From an uncultured Eubacteriales bacterium (GTDB taxonomy: Bacteria > Bacillota > Clostridia > Oscillospirales > Acutalibacteraceae): DNA of 64,000 nt. Shown here in pieces: positions 16,701 through 24,324 of the stretch. How positions within the stretch are numbered: the first letter of the stretch is position 1; each line of letters starts with the position of its first letter. The notes below the pieces were generated by a model. The model was not told where the DNA came from. It saw only the letters and a list, made by a program, of their open reading frames with translations, and searched no databases. The position numbers and the translations under genes were made by a program. The stretch is from assembly GCA_934489735.1 (NCBI GenBank), contig CAKSSR010000007.1, positions 1 to 64,000 of the forward strand, given 5' to 3'.

Positions 16701-17268
16701 ACTTCAAAAAGAAGAAAGCCCTAAGAGAGGAATATCAGATACTCCTGAGTATAATGAAGAGGATAGCCAACTGACAACGGATGACTCTGCACAAAATCAA
16801 GATGGTGCACAAGGAGATAATGGAGATGGCACAGAGAATGATAAAGTAGATGAAGGCAAAGCGTCAGAAATGAAAGACGGCGTTGAGAAGGAAGGAAACG
16901 AATTTTTTGGTAGTTTGGGTAGAGGATCTGCTAATAATTATATTAAGGCAACATTTAACTATTTTGACAAAGTAATAGGAAAAACCTTAAAAATAAATGA
17001 GGTAACGATAAAAAATATTTTAGCTTATAAAATTATATCGAGTACCGATATAATAAATGATGATGGTCAGATTGATCACAACACTGGAGAATTTAAACAT
17101 TCATATCTTGAAACAATTTTAGGTAGCAGAGACAATGTAATAAATTTTGTCGATGAGCACAAAGGCGATAACAATGAAAATTTGATTAATGGATTAGAAG
17201 GCGGTTATAGTAACTTAAACCTTCTTGATTTATTAAATTATGTTAAAGGCTTAGTAACCGGCAAATAG
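13789..17268 (+). CDS. Large highly charged low-complexity protein, unknown
   Basis: 1159 aa with no signal peptide. Order: basic N-terminus (~1-25); acidic Ser/Glu/Asp-rich disordered region (~65-205) with EEKPEEKPEE repeats; basic patch KKKSRRFFPFSFIRRKKK (~209-226); glycine/alanine-rich amphipathic stretch (~240-285: FFGGVKKVAGFMGDVAGAA); then ~870 mostly helical residues with a second acidic linker (~1000-1050). Own promoter and terminator. I do not recognise a domain. A cytoplasmic scaffold or an unconventionally exported host-interaction protein are both possible; nothing decides. Confidence 0.7.
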   Translation: MGFRSSLKKLMGRKERREESSEPVKEAFGDKEVEPNKAGQRTFPSYRYMQELKLELKKRGSATSSSAEAVKPMGGVSEDGGASQKPSQEPDQEANQEEETKEGEDAAAAVLEADTEGEKEDEEDESKKSTEESDDMSSDEGSSSDGSDSDEEVKEDKKAKKKEEKTKVATKGEIEESVGKEPEEKPEEKPEEEEDKEKDQPEEKPKEDKKKSRRFFPFSFIRRKKKEPKKESEFTIKKESSMSKFFGGVKKVAGFMGDVAGAALKYNPFTIGGIQAKGVIDALTGKKKTDLYKMGELKDYYDNMIFFKTSVSKELWNNTAIEVEKRAREKIASEYGVSEVVMIPGGVLEDKTPLRERIQIIYNREVLNCLPIADESTEKALEREEANKKQQTTSGQEEAASESDQDSAEEEATKKEDDDPTSKSFSLPDLVTKLTGKAYNEAAAIWRKNRTGGGSSNETIFDKFGGTMNYVANMDYRALILKEWSLHGALAKRLDSFYGVEEKSLKDTSFKGQLCQDVDTEGYLYYQNAKPSLIRKIKKEMMLDKGSANKINEAKSVDDNNKSGEYSDAETQKMVGEILVKRQLACELGVQKDFGFSYASLSDEEKGKINRAYEGLKSLDPSVYHTTRSNIKSEVKQVIDQGRENLNIKPLIEDYFAIVEDDKEISKNLSRLKLLAEDIKGALDMGRPERIDGLMKEEGIDGTNEIVAGQFKLAFGNVLLIFSMAEAFAKKLSNSKGFGTYGKEVMEKLNPNKSNGKAEKNEVKVGDDVLSGRIILPTKDGKVSREKYLELFKDNSSSSSSRYGSSNDKERGANPRILERVVNDFVEKGLKSYLVKGDDINNWLGKHSNDLEMGTVITALEERKLISFEESNYEGILMQEEGKKKFEELKAKILEYGKSHTAKSSGIKGGYNEEDVTNHKTVVEKGILQESLGSKDQTTYLHLLKNDFKIDTTELPTTMKYLGSDQKVEIVLQKEESPKRGISDTPEYNEEDSQLTTDDSAQNQDGAQGDNGDGTENDKVDEGKASEMKDGVEKEGNEFFGSLGRGSANNYIKATFNYFDKVIGKTLKINEVTIKNILAYKIISSTDIINDDGQIDHNTGEFKHSYLETILGSRDNVINFVDEHKGDNNENLINGLEGGYSNLNLLDLLNYVKGLVTGK

Positions 17269-17287
17269 CTACCAATAAAAGAAAAGC

Positions 17288-17330
17288 ATCGGGCAGTGGC
17301 CAGGGATTTGGTGAAACTGTCCGATACTTT
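17288..17330 (+). terminator. Hairpin terminator
   Basis: ATCGGGCAGT (17288-17297) / ACTGTCCGAT (17316-17325), ten pairs with one wobble, AT-rich tail. It stands between converging genes. Confidence 0.6.
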
Positions 17331-17364
17331 AATATAATTTTTTAAAAATAAGTGAGAATAATTA

Positions 17365-18324
17365 TCATTTATTGCCTTGAGTCTTAGATTCTGCTTCTAT
17401 TAGTTTATTTAAGTTATCGAAATTGTAATACGAATGATAAGTTAAAGTTATGTCTTCAGAAGAAAAAGTCTTCTCGTCCTTAAGGTCTGATAAATCGTAG
17501 TTAAGTATTTCTTTTGGGAGGACACGACTTGATATAAGGAATCTCTTACCCCTCATATTATCGTAAATTGTCTTGACTAAATATGAGTCTTTGTTGAACT
17601 TTGATATTTTTGTTTTAATTTTATATCTGTTTTGTTTGTTTTCAGTTGCTCCTGCTTTAGATATAACCTTCAAAGAGGCTTGATTTTTTGACATACAGAA
17701 GAAATTTACTCTAACGAGGTAAGTATCCTTTATCATTTCCTTAATTATTTTATCAACGGCTTCCTGGCAGTATCCATTTTTTTGATATTTATCTGAAATT
17801 GCATAGCCAATTGTTATAGAAGGAACGAAAAATGCAAGGTCCTCAGATACAACTATATTCCCGATCACAGTTTTTTCATTATTTTCGCCTTTAAGGAGTA
17901 TTGCATATCTTTGGGAATATGGACTATTATACAAGCATTCTCCTTTCTCATCTCTTCCCAAAATGTATCTAAGTGGTTGTTCTTTCTTAGTAAATTTATA
18001 ATTTATATCTGTCAAATATTGAGTCATTTCAGGTTTTAGTAAATAATCTGCCATTACCAGTGAGTCTTCGGCAGTCATTTTCCTAATAATCAATCTATCT
18101 GTTTCAATATTGTCTTTTGAACTAAAGAAATCTTTAATTTCCATTTTAGGCTGTTCAGTTTCTTCTTGAGGTTTGTCAGCTTTATCTTTAGCTTCTTCTT
18201 GCTTAACATCAACGGCTGGAAGCTCTTTATTATCAGGTTCCAATGCCAATAAAGGGGTTACAGAGGAAAGTGCCATAGCGATAGTTGATGCACTGATTAA
18301 AGATTTTAAAAATATATTTTTCAT
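17365..18324 (-). CDS. Secreted GNAT-family N-acetyltransferase
   Basis: 319 aa. Residues 1-28 are a Sec signal peptide (MKNIFLKSLISASTIAMALS…LLALE), followed by an acidic linker to ~65, then an Acetyltransf_3 (RimJ/RimL-like) domain from IETDRLIIRKMTAEDSLVM (~75) through ITIGYAISDKYQKNGYCQEAV (acetyl-CoA loop, Q-x-x-G-x-C) to NQASLKVISKAGA (~215), and a ~90-aa C-terminal extension. An exported acetyltransferase lacks acetyl-CoA outside a cell, so it makes sense only if released into host cytosol. The sixth acetyl-CoA loop position is Cys instead of Gly/Ala. Confidence 0.8.
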   Translation of the reverse strand: MKNIFLKSLISASTIAMALSSVTPLLALEPDNKELPAVDVKQEEAKDKADKPQEETEQPKMEIKDFFSSKDNIETDRLIIRKMTAEDSLVMADYLLKPEMTQYLTDINYKFTKKEQPLRYILGRDEKGECLYNSPYSQRYAILLKGENNEKTVIGNIVVSEDLAFFVPSITIGYAISDKYQKNGYCQEAVDKIIKEMIKDTYLVRVNFFCMSKNQASLKVISKAGATENKQNRYKIKTKISKFNKDSYLVKTIYDNMRGKRFLISSRVLPKEILNYDLSDLKDEKTFSSEDITLTYHSYYNFDNLNKLIEAESKTQGNK

Positions 18325-18447
18325 GATTAATTACGCTCTATCCGATATATCGATTGTTAGACACATCTATGATAGTCCTTTCTTTTTTATTATATTATAA
18401 CATATTTCAATTCAGAAAAGTGGACCTTAACAAAATCTTAATAATTT

Positions 18448-19212
18448 TTATTTTTTCACAGCTTCTGTAAGTCTATATGCTCCATATATTTGATCTATTT
18501 CAGATGTTGGCTTGCCATTTTCATCTTCTATCAATAAAGTATTCATTGCTATCAAACCTGGCTTGGCATTTCTTTTGCCTTGGATCAGGAATAGGCTTGG
18601 CTTTTTATTAATTCTTTGTTGGACAAACCTGATTAATTTCGGTTCTATCTTTGCTTGTCTCATAGAGGTCAAAACGTCACAAAGTCTTTCCGGTCGTTGA
18701 CACATACAAAATGTTCCACCTGTATTTAAAAGTTTCGAGGCCATTGTGATAATATCATCAATAGTACATAAGTACTCATGTCTTGCTATCTTTAGCTCGT
18801 CGTTCTCATTTGTAATTCCATTTCCACTTTTTTTATATGGGGGATTGCAAACTATTAAATTATATTTACCTAAAGTTAATATTTTGTCCAAGTTTCTTAT
18901 GTCTTCATTAACGATTGTTATTTTGTCTTGAAATTTATTGATTTCTATTGATCTTTTCATCATGTCACATGCAGAACTTTGAATTTCTACGGCTGTGGTA
19001 TGCTTCGGCGGAGAAGAGTCTCGATTCCATAGAATAGGTATTGTCCCGCAACCAGATCCAAATTCTATTGCAAGTTGGTTCCTTTTCGGTGCAGAAAAGT
19101 TTGCTAAAAGTAAAGTATCGGTAGTAAAATGGTGAATTTTGGATGTTATTATGCCCACATTGTTGCCTAAATCTTCCCAAATTTCACCATCTTTTAAATA
19201 TTTATAATTCAT
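18448..19212 (-). CDS. trmN6: tRNA1(Val) A37 N6-methyltransferase (TrmN6/YfiC family)
   Basis: 254 aa. SAM-binding motif I AIEFGSGCGTIPIL, acidic loop AVEIQ, and the catalytic NPPY (LIVCNPPYKKSG) typical of N6-adenine methyltransferases. The N-terminal GIITSKIHHFTTDTLLLA motif identifies the TrmN6 family. ATG with AAAGGATT upstream. Housekeeping RNA modification. Confidence 0.9.
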   Translation of the reverse strand: MNYKYLKDGEIWEDLGNNVGIITSKIHHFTTDTLLLANFSAPKRNQLAIEFGSGCGTIPILWNRDSSPPKHTTAVEIQSSACDMMKRSIEINKFQDKITIVNEDIRNLDKILTLGKYNLIVCNPPYKKSGNGITNENDELKIARHEYLCTIDDIITMASKLLNTGGTFCMCQRPERLCDVLTSMRQAKIEPKLIRFVQQRINKKPSLFLIQGKRNAKPGLIAMNTLLIEDENGKPTSEIDQIYGAYRLTEAVKK

Positions 19213-19274
19213 TTTGATAATCCTTTCATAATTTTATGATTAAATTATATATTATTATCATGAAATAGTCAATG

Positions 19275-19640
19275 AATGCCTTTGAATTGGAAATATAATA
19301 GCTAGTCTTTTCAGTTGCTTTCTCTATTTCCTTTTCACAAATCTCTTTTTTGGCATTGCTTCTCCTTTTCTAAAACGACTCTGTTAGATATGCTGTCATT
19401 GTTTGAAGTGTTGAGGATCTTTGTTTTGGCTTTGATGGTATCTTCTATATCCCAAGTTCCTCTTAAAAAAAGCTTCTTTATTATTGGCAAACGTCATCAT
19501 ATTACTTAATTTATGCTTTACATGTCCCTGATATCTTTTATCTTCCTTTATTGCAAATCTCCATTGCGCTTCTTTTTCTCTTTGATTTGTTTTCTTTTTA
19601 TTATTCCTTTTTTATTTTTTTATGAAATGAACGTGTTGAT
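19275..19640 (-). mobile_element. Degenerate ISAs1-family transposase remnant, copy A
   Basis: The 19213-19692 gap holds a decayed element. Read on the minus strand in shifting frames it gives fragments such as an ATEKTSYYISNSK end and an upstream KTKILNT block, matching pieces of the copies at 25.9, 46.3 and 62.1 kb. The copy at 62.1 kb preserves the ISAs1 signature ITADAMHCQKEI. It is inverted relative to copy B, and the two flank 19.7-25.8 kb. Confidence 0.55.
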
Positions 19641-19692
19641 TTGCATTAAGATAAAAGAAATCCTCTACCTTTTTTTAGATAGAGGAAAGATA

Positions 19693-20037
19693 TTATTGAT
19701 TATTTTCAATAGTATCGCATTTAATTTTGTTCTCTTCAAGCCATTTTATAATCTGCGTCTTGGACTGTATAGATGAAATTGATCCTAATTCTTTACCATC
19801 CTTAAATAAAACTAATGTTGGAATGGATTGAATATTGTATTCGCTTGTAAGACTTTCTTCAATATCAATATTTGCCCTACAAAAATCAACAATTCCTGAG
19901 TATTCTTTTTCAATTTCCTCTATAATGGGTGTGAGCCTCTTGCAATATCCACACCATGGTGCCCAAAAGTCAACAATAATTGGCTTTTTTGAACGGATAA
20001 CTACTTTATTAAAGTTTTCTTTTGCTACGTTAATCAT
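19693..20037 (-). CDS. trxA: Thioredoxin-family protein (CGYC)
   Basis: 114 aa from the ATG at 20037 (AAGGTGATAA upstream). Thioredoxin fold with FWAPWCGYCKRLTPIIEEI and the cis-Pro loop SIPTLVLF. The active site is CGYC (residues 29-32) rather than CGPC; Tyr between the cysteines should make it more oxidising and occurs in glutaredoxin-like or specialised thioredoxins. No signal peptide, so cytoplasmic. Monocistronic. Confidence 0.9.
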   Translation of the reverse strand: MINVAKENFNKVVIRSKKPIIVDFWAPWCGYCKRLTPIIEEIEKEYSGIVDFCRANIDIEESLTSEYNIQSIPTLVLFKDGKELGSISSIQSKTQIIKWLEENKIKCDTIENNQ

Positions 20038-20175
20038 TTTATCACCTTCTAAAAAAATATTCAATATTATTATAACATATTTGTTTTTAAATTACTATAC
20101 CAAACCGTAAAATTTTTAAATATTTTTTACATAAGTTATCTAAATACTTATTTGCTGCTTGTTTTTTGGTCGATT

Positions 20176-20715
20176 TTAGTTGCTGCCATATAAATATTTG
20201 TAAGAATTTATGGCTTTGTCAATTACTTCCTTTGCAACTTCATGATCTGAGATCTCGTTTACTGCAGTTTCTTTATTCTCCAACATCTTATATATTGAAA
20301 AAAAGTTCCTCATCTCATCAGAAATGTGTAACGGCAGTTGAGAAATGTCAATATAACTATTATAAGTTGGATCATTTAAAGGAATTGCAATAATCTTTTC
20401 ATCAAATTTACCGTCATCTACCATATTGATGACTCCTATTGGATAACATTCGATTAAAGTAAGTGGAAATAACTTCTCTGAACAAAGAACTAATACGTCT
20501 AATGGATCCCCATCGTCTCCAAATGTCCTTGGAATGAATCCGTAATCCGCTGGATAGTGAGTCGAAGTGTGCAAAATTCTATCCAGTTTTATTAGTCCGG
20601 TTTCTTTATCAAGTTCGTACTTCGCTTTGCTTCCCTTTGGTATTTCTATTACTGCCATAAACTTATCTTTAGTTATTCTAGTTGGTTCTATGTCATGCCA
20701 TATATTATTGCCCAC
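20176..20715 (-). CDS. ppa: Inorganic pyrophosphatase (family I)
   Basis: 179 aa. The family I signature GDDGDPLDVLV carries the metal-binding aspartates; also KAKYELDKETG and LHTSTHYPADYGFIP. Hydrolyses PPi to 2 Pi in the cytoplasm. Family I is less common in Firmicutes than the PpaC type. AAGGTGGTGATTACGTGG precedes the ATG. Confidence 0.95.
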   Translation of the reverse strand: MGNNIWHDIEPTRITKDKFMAVIEIPKGSKAKYELDKETGLIKLDRILHTSTHYPADYGFIPRTFGDDGDPLDVLVLCSEKLFPLTLIECYPIGVINMVDDGKFDEKIIAIPLNDPTYNSYIDISQLPLHISDEMRNFFSIYKMLENKETAVNEISDHEVAKEVIDKAINSYKYLYGSN

Positions 20716-20875
20716 GTAATCACCACCTTTTTCTATAGATACCTTTTGATTATATCATAAATCAATCTACATTTCTATAGCTTAGTATAAATATGTGCAA
20801 TTGTCATATATAAGTGCATCATTATTTTATTTTTTATGCAATCTTTCAAAAATATTATTTACCGGGATAAATGTG

Positions 20876-20904
20876 TAGAAAAATTTTAAATAAGATGTTA
20901 TAAT
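20876..20904 (+). promoter_or_regulatory. Probable promoter of tlc
   Basis: TATAAT at 20899-20904 with a poor -35 (TAGAAA, 20876-20881), giving a ~200-base 5' leader. A weak -35 would suit activator dependence. Confidence 0.4.
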
Positions 20905-20946
20905 ACTCTTGTAGTAATTTATATTTGGTATATTTGATTCTTTGCA

Positions 20947-21073
20947 AAACACTCCTATCCGCTATAGATTGGAAACGAGTGTTTATATGTTTGTTAGTGG
21001 ATTGTTAAGTCCACTATGTCAGATTGTTAGTAATTGATCGCACGCCTCATGCGTGTGTATATTTATGCTAACA
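20947..21073 (+). ncRNA. Structured 5' leader of the ATP/ADP translocase gene
   Basis: Three consecutive helices: AAACACTC/GAGTGTTT (20947-20954, 20977-20984) with inner CTAT/ATAG; TAGTGGA/TCCACTA (20995-21001, 21010-21016); and CGCACGC/GCGTGTG (21039-21045, 21051-21057) enclosed by TGTTAG/CTAACA (21025-21030, 21068-21073). The density of pairing in AT-rich DNA is striking. It fits no riboswitch I can name. It ends ~38 bases before the translocase ATG, so it could control translation or attenuation. Confidence 0.5.
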
Positions 21074-21110
21074 GATTATAAAAAATTGTTAATAAAGGGT
21101 TTGATGTTTT

Positions 21111-22631
21111 ATGAATTTTAAAGCTAGTCAAGCAGTTGGTCAGGAAAAATCAGAATTTGGTAAGATAAGATCTATACTTCTACCAATCCATAGATTTGAA
21201 TTGAAAAAGTTTATCCCTATGAGTTTGTTGCTCTTTTGTATGCTTTTTATTCAAACTATGCTTAGAGATCTTAAGGATATCTTTATCCTAAAGTTGGCTT
21301 TTTGTGGAGAGGCTAACTTGATCCCTCAAATCAAGTTGTGGTTCGTTATGCCCACGGTATTTTTGACTATAATGTTGTATTCATTTTTAATCAATAAGTT
21401 CGGATTTAAAAAAACATTCTATGTAATGACTTTAGGTTTGACATTGTTTTATATTATCTTCTATTTCATTTTGTTACCTAATGTCGAATTATTTCATGCA
21501 AATGAAGAGCAAATTAATGCCATGCGTTTAGCCGTACCAAGTATATTTTATTATATTATTCCATGTTTAGCCAATTGGTCTTACACATTGTTTTATATTT
21601 TTGCAGAAATGTGGAGCGCTGTCATGATTCAGTCACTATTTTGGCAGTTTGCGAACTATATAACAATGGAAAATGAAGTTAAGAGATTTTACACGCTATA
21701 TCCATTGATTGGTTTCGTAGGGGCACTTGCATCAGGAAGCTTCTTAAAGATAATGTCTCAGAGTGTCTCAGAGCAGCGATTTTTAGCAAATATTAAGATT
21801 CTTTTAGCGGTATGTATTATTTTATGTATATTTTTATGCATTTTGTTTACCTATATCAATAAAGTAGTACTTAAAGATCCTAGATTATTTGACAAAACTA
21901 AGATAAAACCTAGAAAAAAGAAAGAAAAAGTAGGCTTTTTAGATGGATTTAAGATCTTATTTCATTCTAAATACTTATTATTGATAGCATTGATATCCAT
22001 TTCTTATGGACTTTGTATTACTTTTTCAAATGTAGTTTGGAAAGAGCAAGTGTCTATGATATATACTGGTAGCGGATATGCATCAATGATGGCCAATATA
22101 GAAATATTATCTTCAACTTTTTCTATCATAATGTCAGTAGCGGGAACCAATTTGTTAAGAAAATTTAAATGGAAGACAGTGGCGCTTATAACTCCGGTAG
22201 TTTTAAGTATATTTGGAGGCTTATTTTTATTACTTGTCTTGTACAGCAAGCTTATATCGCCTACAATATTTGGGCTTAATGCTTTATATTTTGCAGTTTG
22301 GTTTGGAGTCTTTCAGGATTCGTTATCGAAGAGTTGCAAATATACAATATTTGACTCAACGAAGAACATGGCATATATACCACTTGACTATGAAACAAAG
22401 ACGAAGGGGCAAGCAGCAGTTGAGATTGCAGGGACTAAGCTAGGGAAAGCCAGCTCATCCATTATACAAGTGTTCCTCACTAACATATTCAATGTAGGAT
22501 CTAGACTTTCATCACATTTATTCACGGTTATTTCAATAATATCTTTAACGATAATAGGATGGATTGTATCGATATCTAAATTAAGTATAAAATATGAGCA
22601 AAAGGTCAAGGAAAGTCACGAACAGAAATGA
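21111..22631 (+). CDS. tlc: ATP/ADP translocase (Tlc/NTT family)
   Basis: 506 aa with about 12 membrane helices, the family's usual size. Diagnostic blocks: MLRDLKDIFILKLA near the N-terminus, FAEMWSAVMIQSLFWQFANYIT mid-protein, and KYTIFDSTKNMAYIPLDYE then GQAAVEIAGTKLGKASSS at the C-terminus. These match nucleotide transport proteins of Rickettsia, Chlamydia and plastids, which swap host ATP for bacterial ADP or import nucleotides. In bacteria the family is a marker of intracellular life. AATAAAGGG lies upstream of the ATG. Whether it is an exchanger or a net importer cannot be told. Confidence 0.96.
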   Translation: MNFKASQAVGQEKSEFGKIRSILLPIHRFELKKFIPMSLLLFCMLFIQTMLRDLKDIFILKLAFCGEANLIPQIKLWFVMPTVFLTIMLYSFLINKFGFKKTFYVMTLGLTLFYIIFYFILLPNVELFHANEEQINAMRLAVPSIFYYIIPCLANWSYTLFYIFAEMWSAVMIQSLFWQFANYITMENEVKRFYTLYPLIGFVGALASGSFLKIMSQSVSEQRFLANIKILLAVCIILCIFLCILFTYINKVVLKDPRLFDKTKIKPRKKKEKVGFLDGFKILFHSKYLLLIALISISYGLCITFSNVVWKEQVSMIYTGSGYASMMANIEILSSTFSIIMSVAGTNLLRKFKWKTVALITPVVLSIFGGLFLLLVLYSKLISPTIFGLNALYFAVWFGVFQDSLSKSCKYTIFDSTKNMAYIPLDYETKTKGQAAVEIAGTKLGKASSSIIQVFLTNIFNVGSRLSSHLFTVISIISLTIIGWIVSISKLSIKYEQKVKESHEQK

Positions 22632-22658
22632 GAATTTTAAAAATTGGGGGGATTTAAT

Positions 22659-24182
22659 ATGCAGCCTGTAGAAGTTGGTTTTATATCAATACTTCCACCA
22701 CTGGTGGCAATAATATTAGCGCTTATAACTAAGGAAGTAATATCTTCATTGCTTTTAGGAATTTTATCAGGGGTATTTATTTACTCAATAAATGCATACG
22801 GAGGAGTATCAGACGTCATAGATATAACTGTAAAGCTAATGGCAAAGAACATAGCGGAACATGCATATGTAGTTATATTTATAGCGATGCTAGGAGTTTT
22901 AGTCAAAGTTGTAACAAAAGCAGGGGGATCGAGAGCGTATGGTGAATGGAGCTTAAAGAAAATCAAATCCAGAAAAGGGACTCAATTAGCGACATGTATT
23001 TTAGGCATGATAATAGCGATAGACGATTATTTCAGTTGCTTGACCACAAGTAATGTGATGAGACCTGTATCAGATGGGCATAAGATATCGAGAGCAAAGT
23101 TAGCATATATAATAGACTCGTCAGCGGCACCTATATGCATAATGATGCCAATATCAAGCTGGGCTGCGTCAGTCATATCTTGTTTAAACGAAGCTGGACT
23201 TAATGGAACATCTGACTTTATCAACACTGTATTTTATAACATATATGCAATATTAACCATCATAATGGTAGTATTTTTATCTTTATCTGGAAAAGAATTT
23301 GGTCCGATGGCAGCAGAAGAAGAAAAAGCTCAAGAAAGTAATGAAATTTTCAATGAAGAGATAAGCAATATAGGAGAAGAAGGAGAAATTATTTCAAAAA
23401 ATGGTACAGTCTTTGACTTATTGGTTCCAATTTTAACTTTAATCATATCATCATTATTCTTTATGTTGAAAATAGGTAACTTTTTTAAAGGAAATGTATC
23501 GTTTTCTGAGGCAATAGCTAAAACAGATGCACCATTATCTATAGCTTTAGGTGTCATGATGTCAATATTTGTAGCGTTCATTATGTTCGTACCAAGGAAA
23601 TTGTTATCATATAGTGACTTTGTGCATTGCATCAATGAAGGAATTAAATCGATGGCACCATCATTTGTAATCTTAATACTAGCATGGACTATAGGAGACG
23701 TTTGCAAGGATCTACTTGGAACTGGAATATATTTAGGAAATGTAGTGAGCTCGTCAAATATTCCAACCGTATTTCTTCCATTTTTGATCTTTTGCCTATC
23801 AGGAGTATTGGCATTTGCAACTGGAACGTCATGGGGAACATTCGGAATATTGATTCCAATTGTAGTCTTTATTTGTAGAACTGTTGCACCTGAGATAATG
23901 ACCATTGCTTTATCATCGACATTAGCTGGAGCAGTCTTTGGGGACCATTGCTCTCCTATATCGGACACTACGGCACTGTCGGCATTGGGTTCGAAATGTG
24001 ATCACATGTTACATGCGTCGACGCAATTGCCTTACGCAGCCTTAGTAGCGGTTGTCTCAGCTATTGGATATTTGATCTTAGGGATTTCCAAAAGTATCAT
24101 TTTGACTTTGCCGGTCTGTATATGTCTATTGATTGGATCGATTTTAATATTAAATAAGATATGGAGACCAAGAAGTAAGTAA
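22659..24182 (+). CDS. nhaC: Na+/H+ antiporter NhaC-family membrane protein
   Basis: 507 aa with ~12 membrane segments. Typical NhaC motifs: ATCILGMIIAIDDYFSCLT, SSAAPICIMMPISSW, FATGTSWGTFGILIP and GDHCSPISDTTALSALG. The ATG at 22659 follows GGGGGG, 27 bases after tlc, so the two are probably cotranscribed. It would exchange Na+ for H+ (or a small metabolite) and support ion homeostasis beside nucleotide exchange. Confidence 0.9.
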   Translation: MQPVEVGFISILPPLVAIILALITKEVISSLLLGILSGVFIYSINAYGGVSDVIDITVKLMAKNIAEHAYVVIFIAMLGVLVKVVTKAGGSRAYGEWSLKKIKSRKGTQLATCILGMIIAIDDYFSCLTTSNVMRPVSDGHKISRAKLAYIIDSSAAPICIMMPISSWAASVISCLNEAGLNGTSDFINTVFYNIYAILTIIMVVFLSLSGKEFGPMAAEEEKAQESNEIFNEEISNIGEEGEIISKNGTVFDLLVPILTLIISSLFFMLKIGNFFKGNVSFSEAIAKTDAPLSIALGVMMSIFVAFIMFVPRKLLSYSDFVHCINEGIKSMAPSFVILILAWTIGDVCKDLLGTGIYLGNVVSSSNIPTVFLPFLIFCLSGVLAFATGTSWGTFGILIPIVVFICRTVAPEIMTIALSSTLAGAVFGDHCSPISDTTALSALGSKCDHMLHASTQLPYAALVAVVSAIGYLILGISKSIILTLPVCICLLIGSILILNKIWRPRSK

Positions 24183-24270
24183 GGTTTGGAAACCGAACAG
24201 TAAATAAAAATAAGTTAGAGAGTAAGATTATTATACATTTTGCTCTCTCGTTTTATAGAAAGGTGGTGGA

Positions 24271-24324
24271 TTGTCATTAAGAAAGATTAATGACAGATTA
24301 GATGGCTCTATTAGAAGTTTGTAA
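24271..24324 (+). CDS. TTG-started leader mini-ORF overlapping the ABC-F start
   Basis: AAAGGTGGTGG (24259-24269) precedes TTG 24271; the 17-codon frame (MSLRKINDRLDGSIRSL) ends 22 bases inside the ABC-F gene, whose own ATG has no ribosome-binding site and is preceded at once by a stop. Leader peptides are a known control mode for ABC-F genes (antibiotic-sensing attenuation). Confidence 0.4.
   Translation: MSLRKINDRLDGSIRSL

Noticed and set aside
19213..19692. Structured non-coding RNA in the trmN6-trxA gap
   Set aside because: Sequence matches other transposase remnants, which explains it better.
19513..19776. 87-codon plus-strand ORF after trmN6
   Set aside because: Lies on the non-coding strand of transposase remnant A and of the thioredoxin 3' end; Phe/Leu-rich shadow.
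23330..23968. 212-codon minus-strand ORF inside nhaC
   Set aside because: Overlaps a clearly conserved membrane protein; no motifs.
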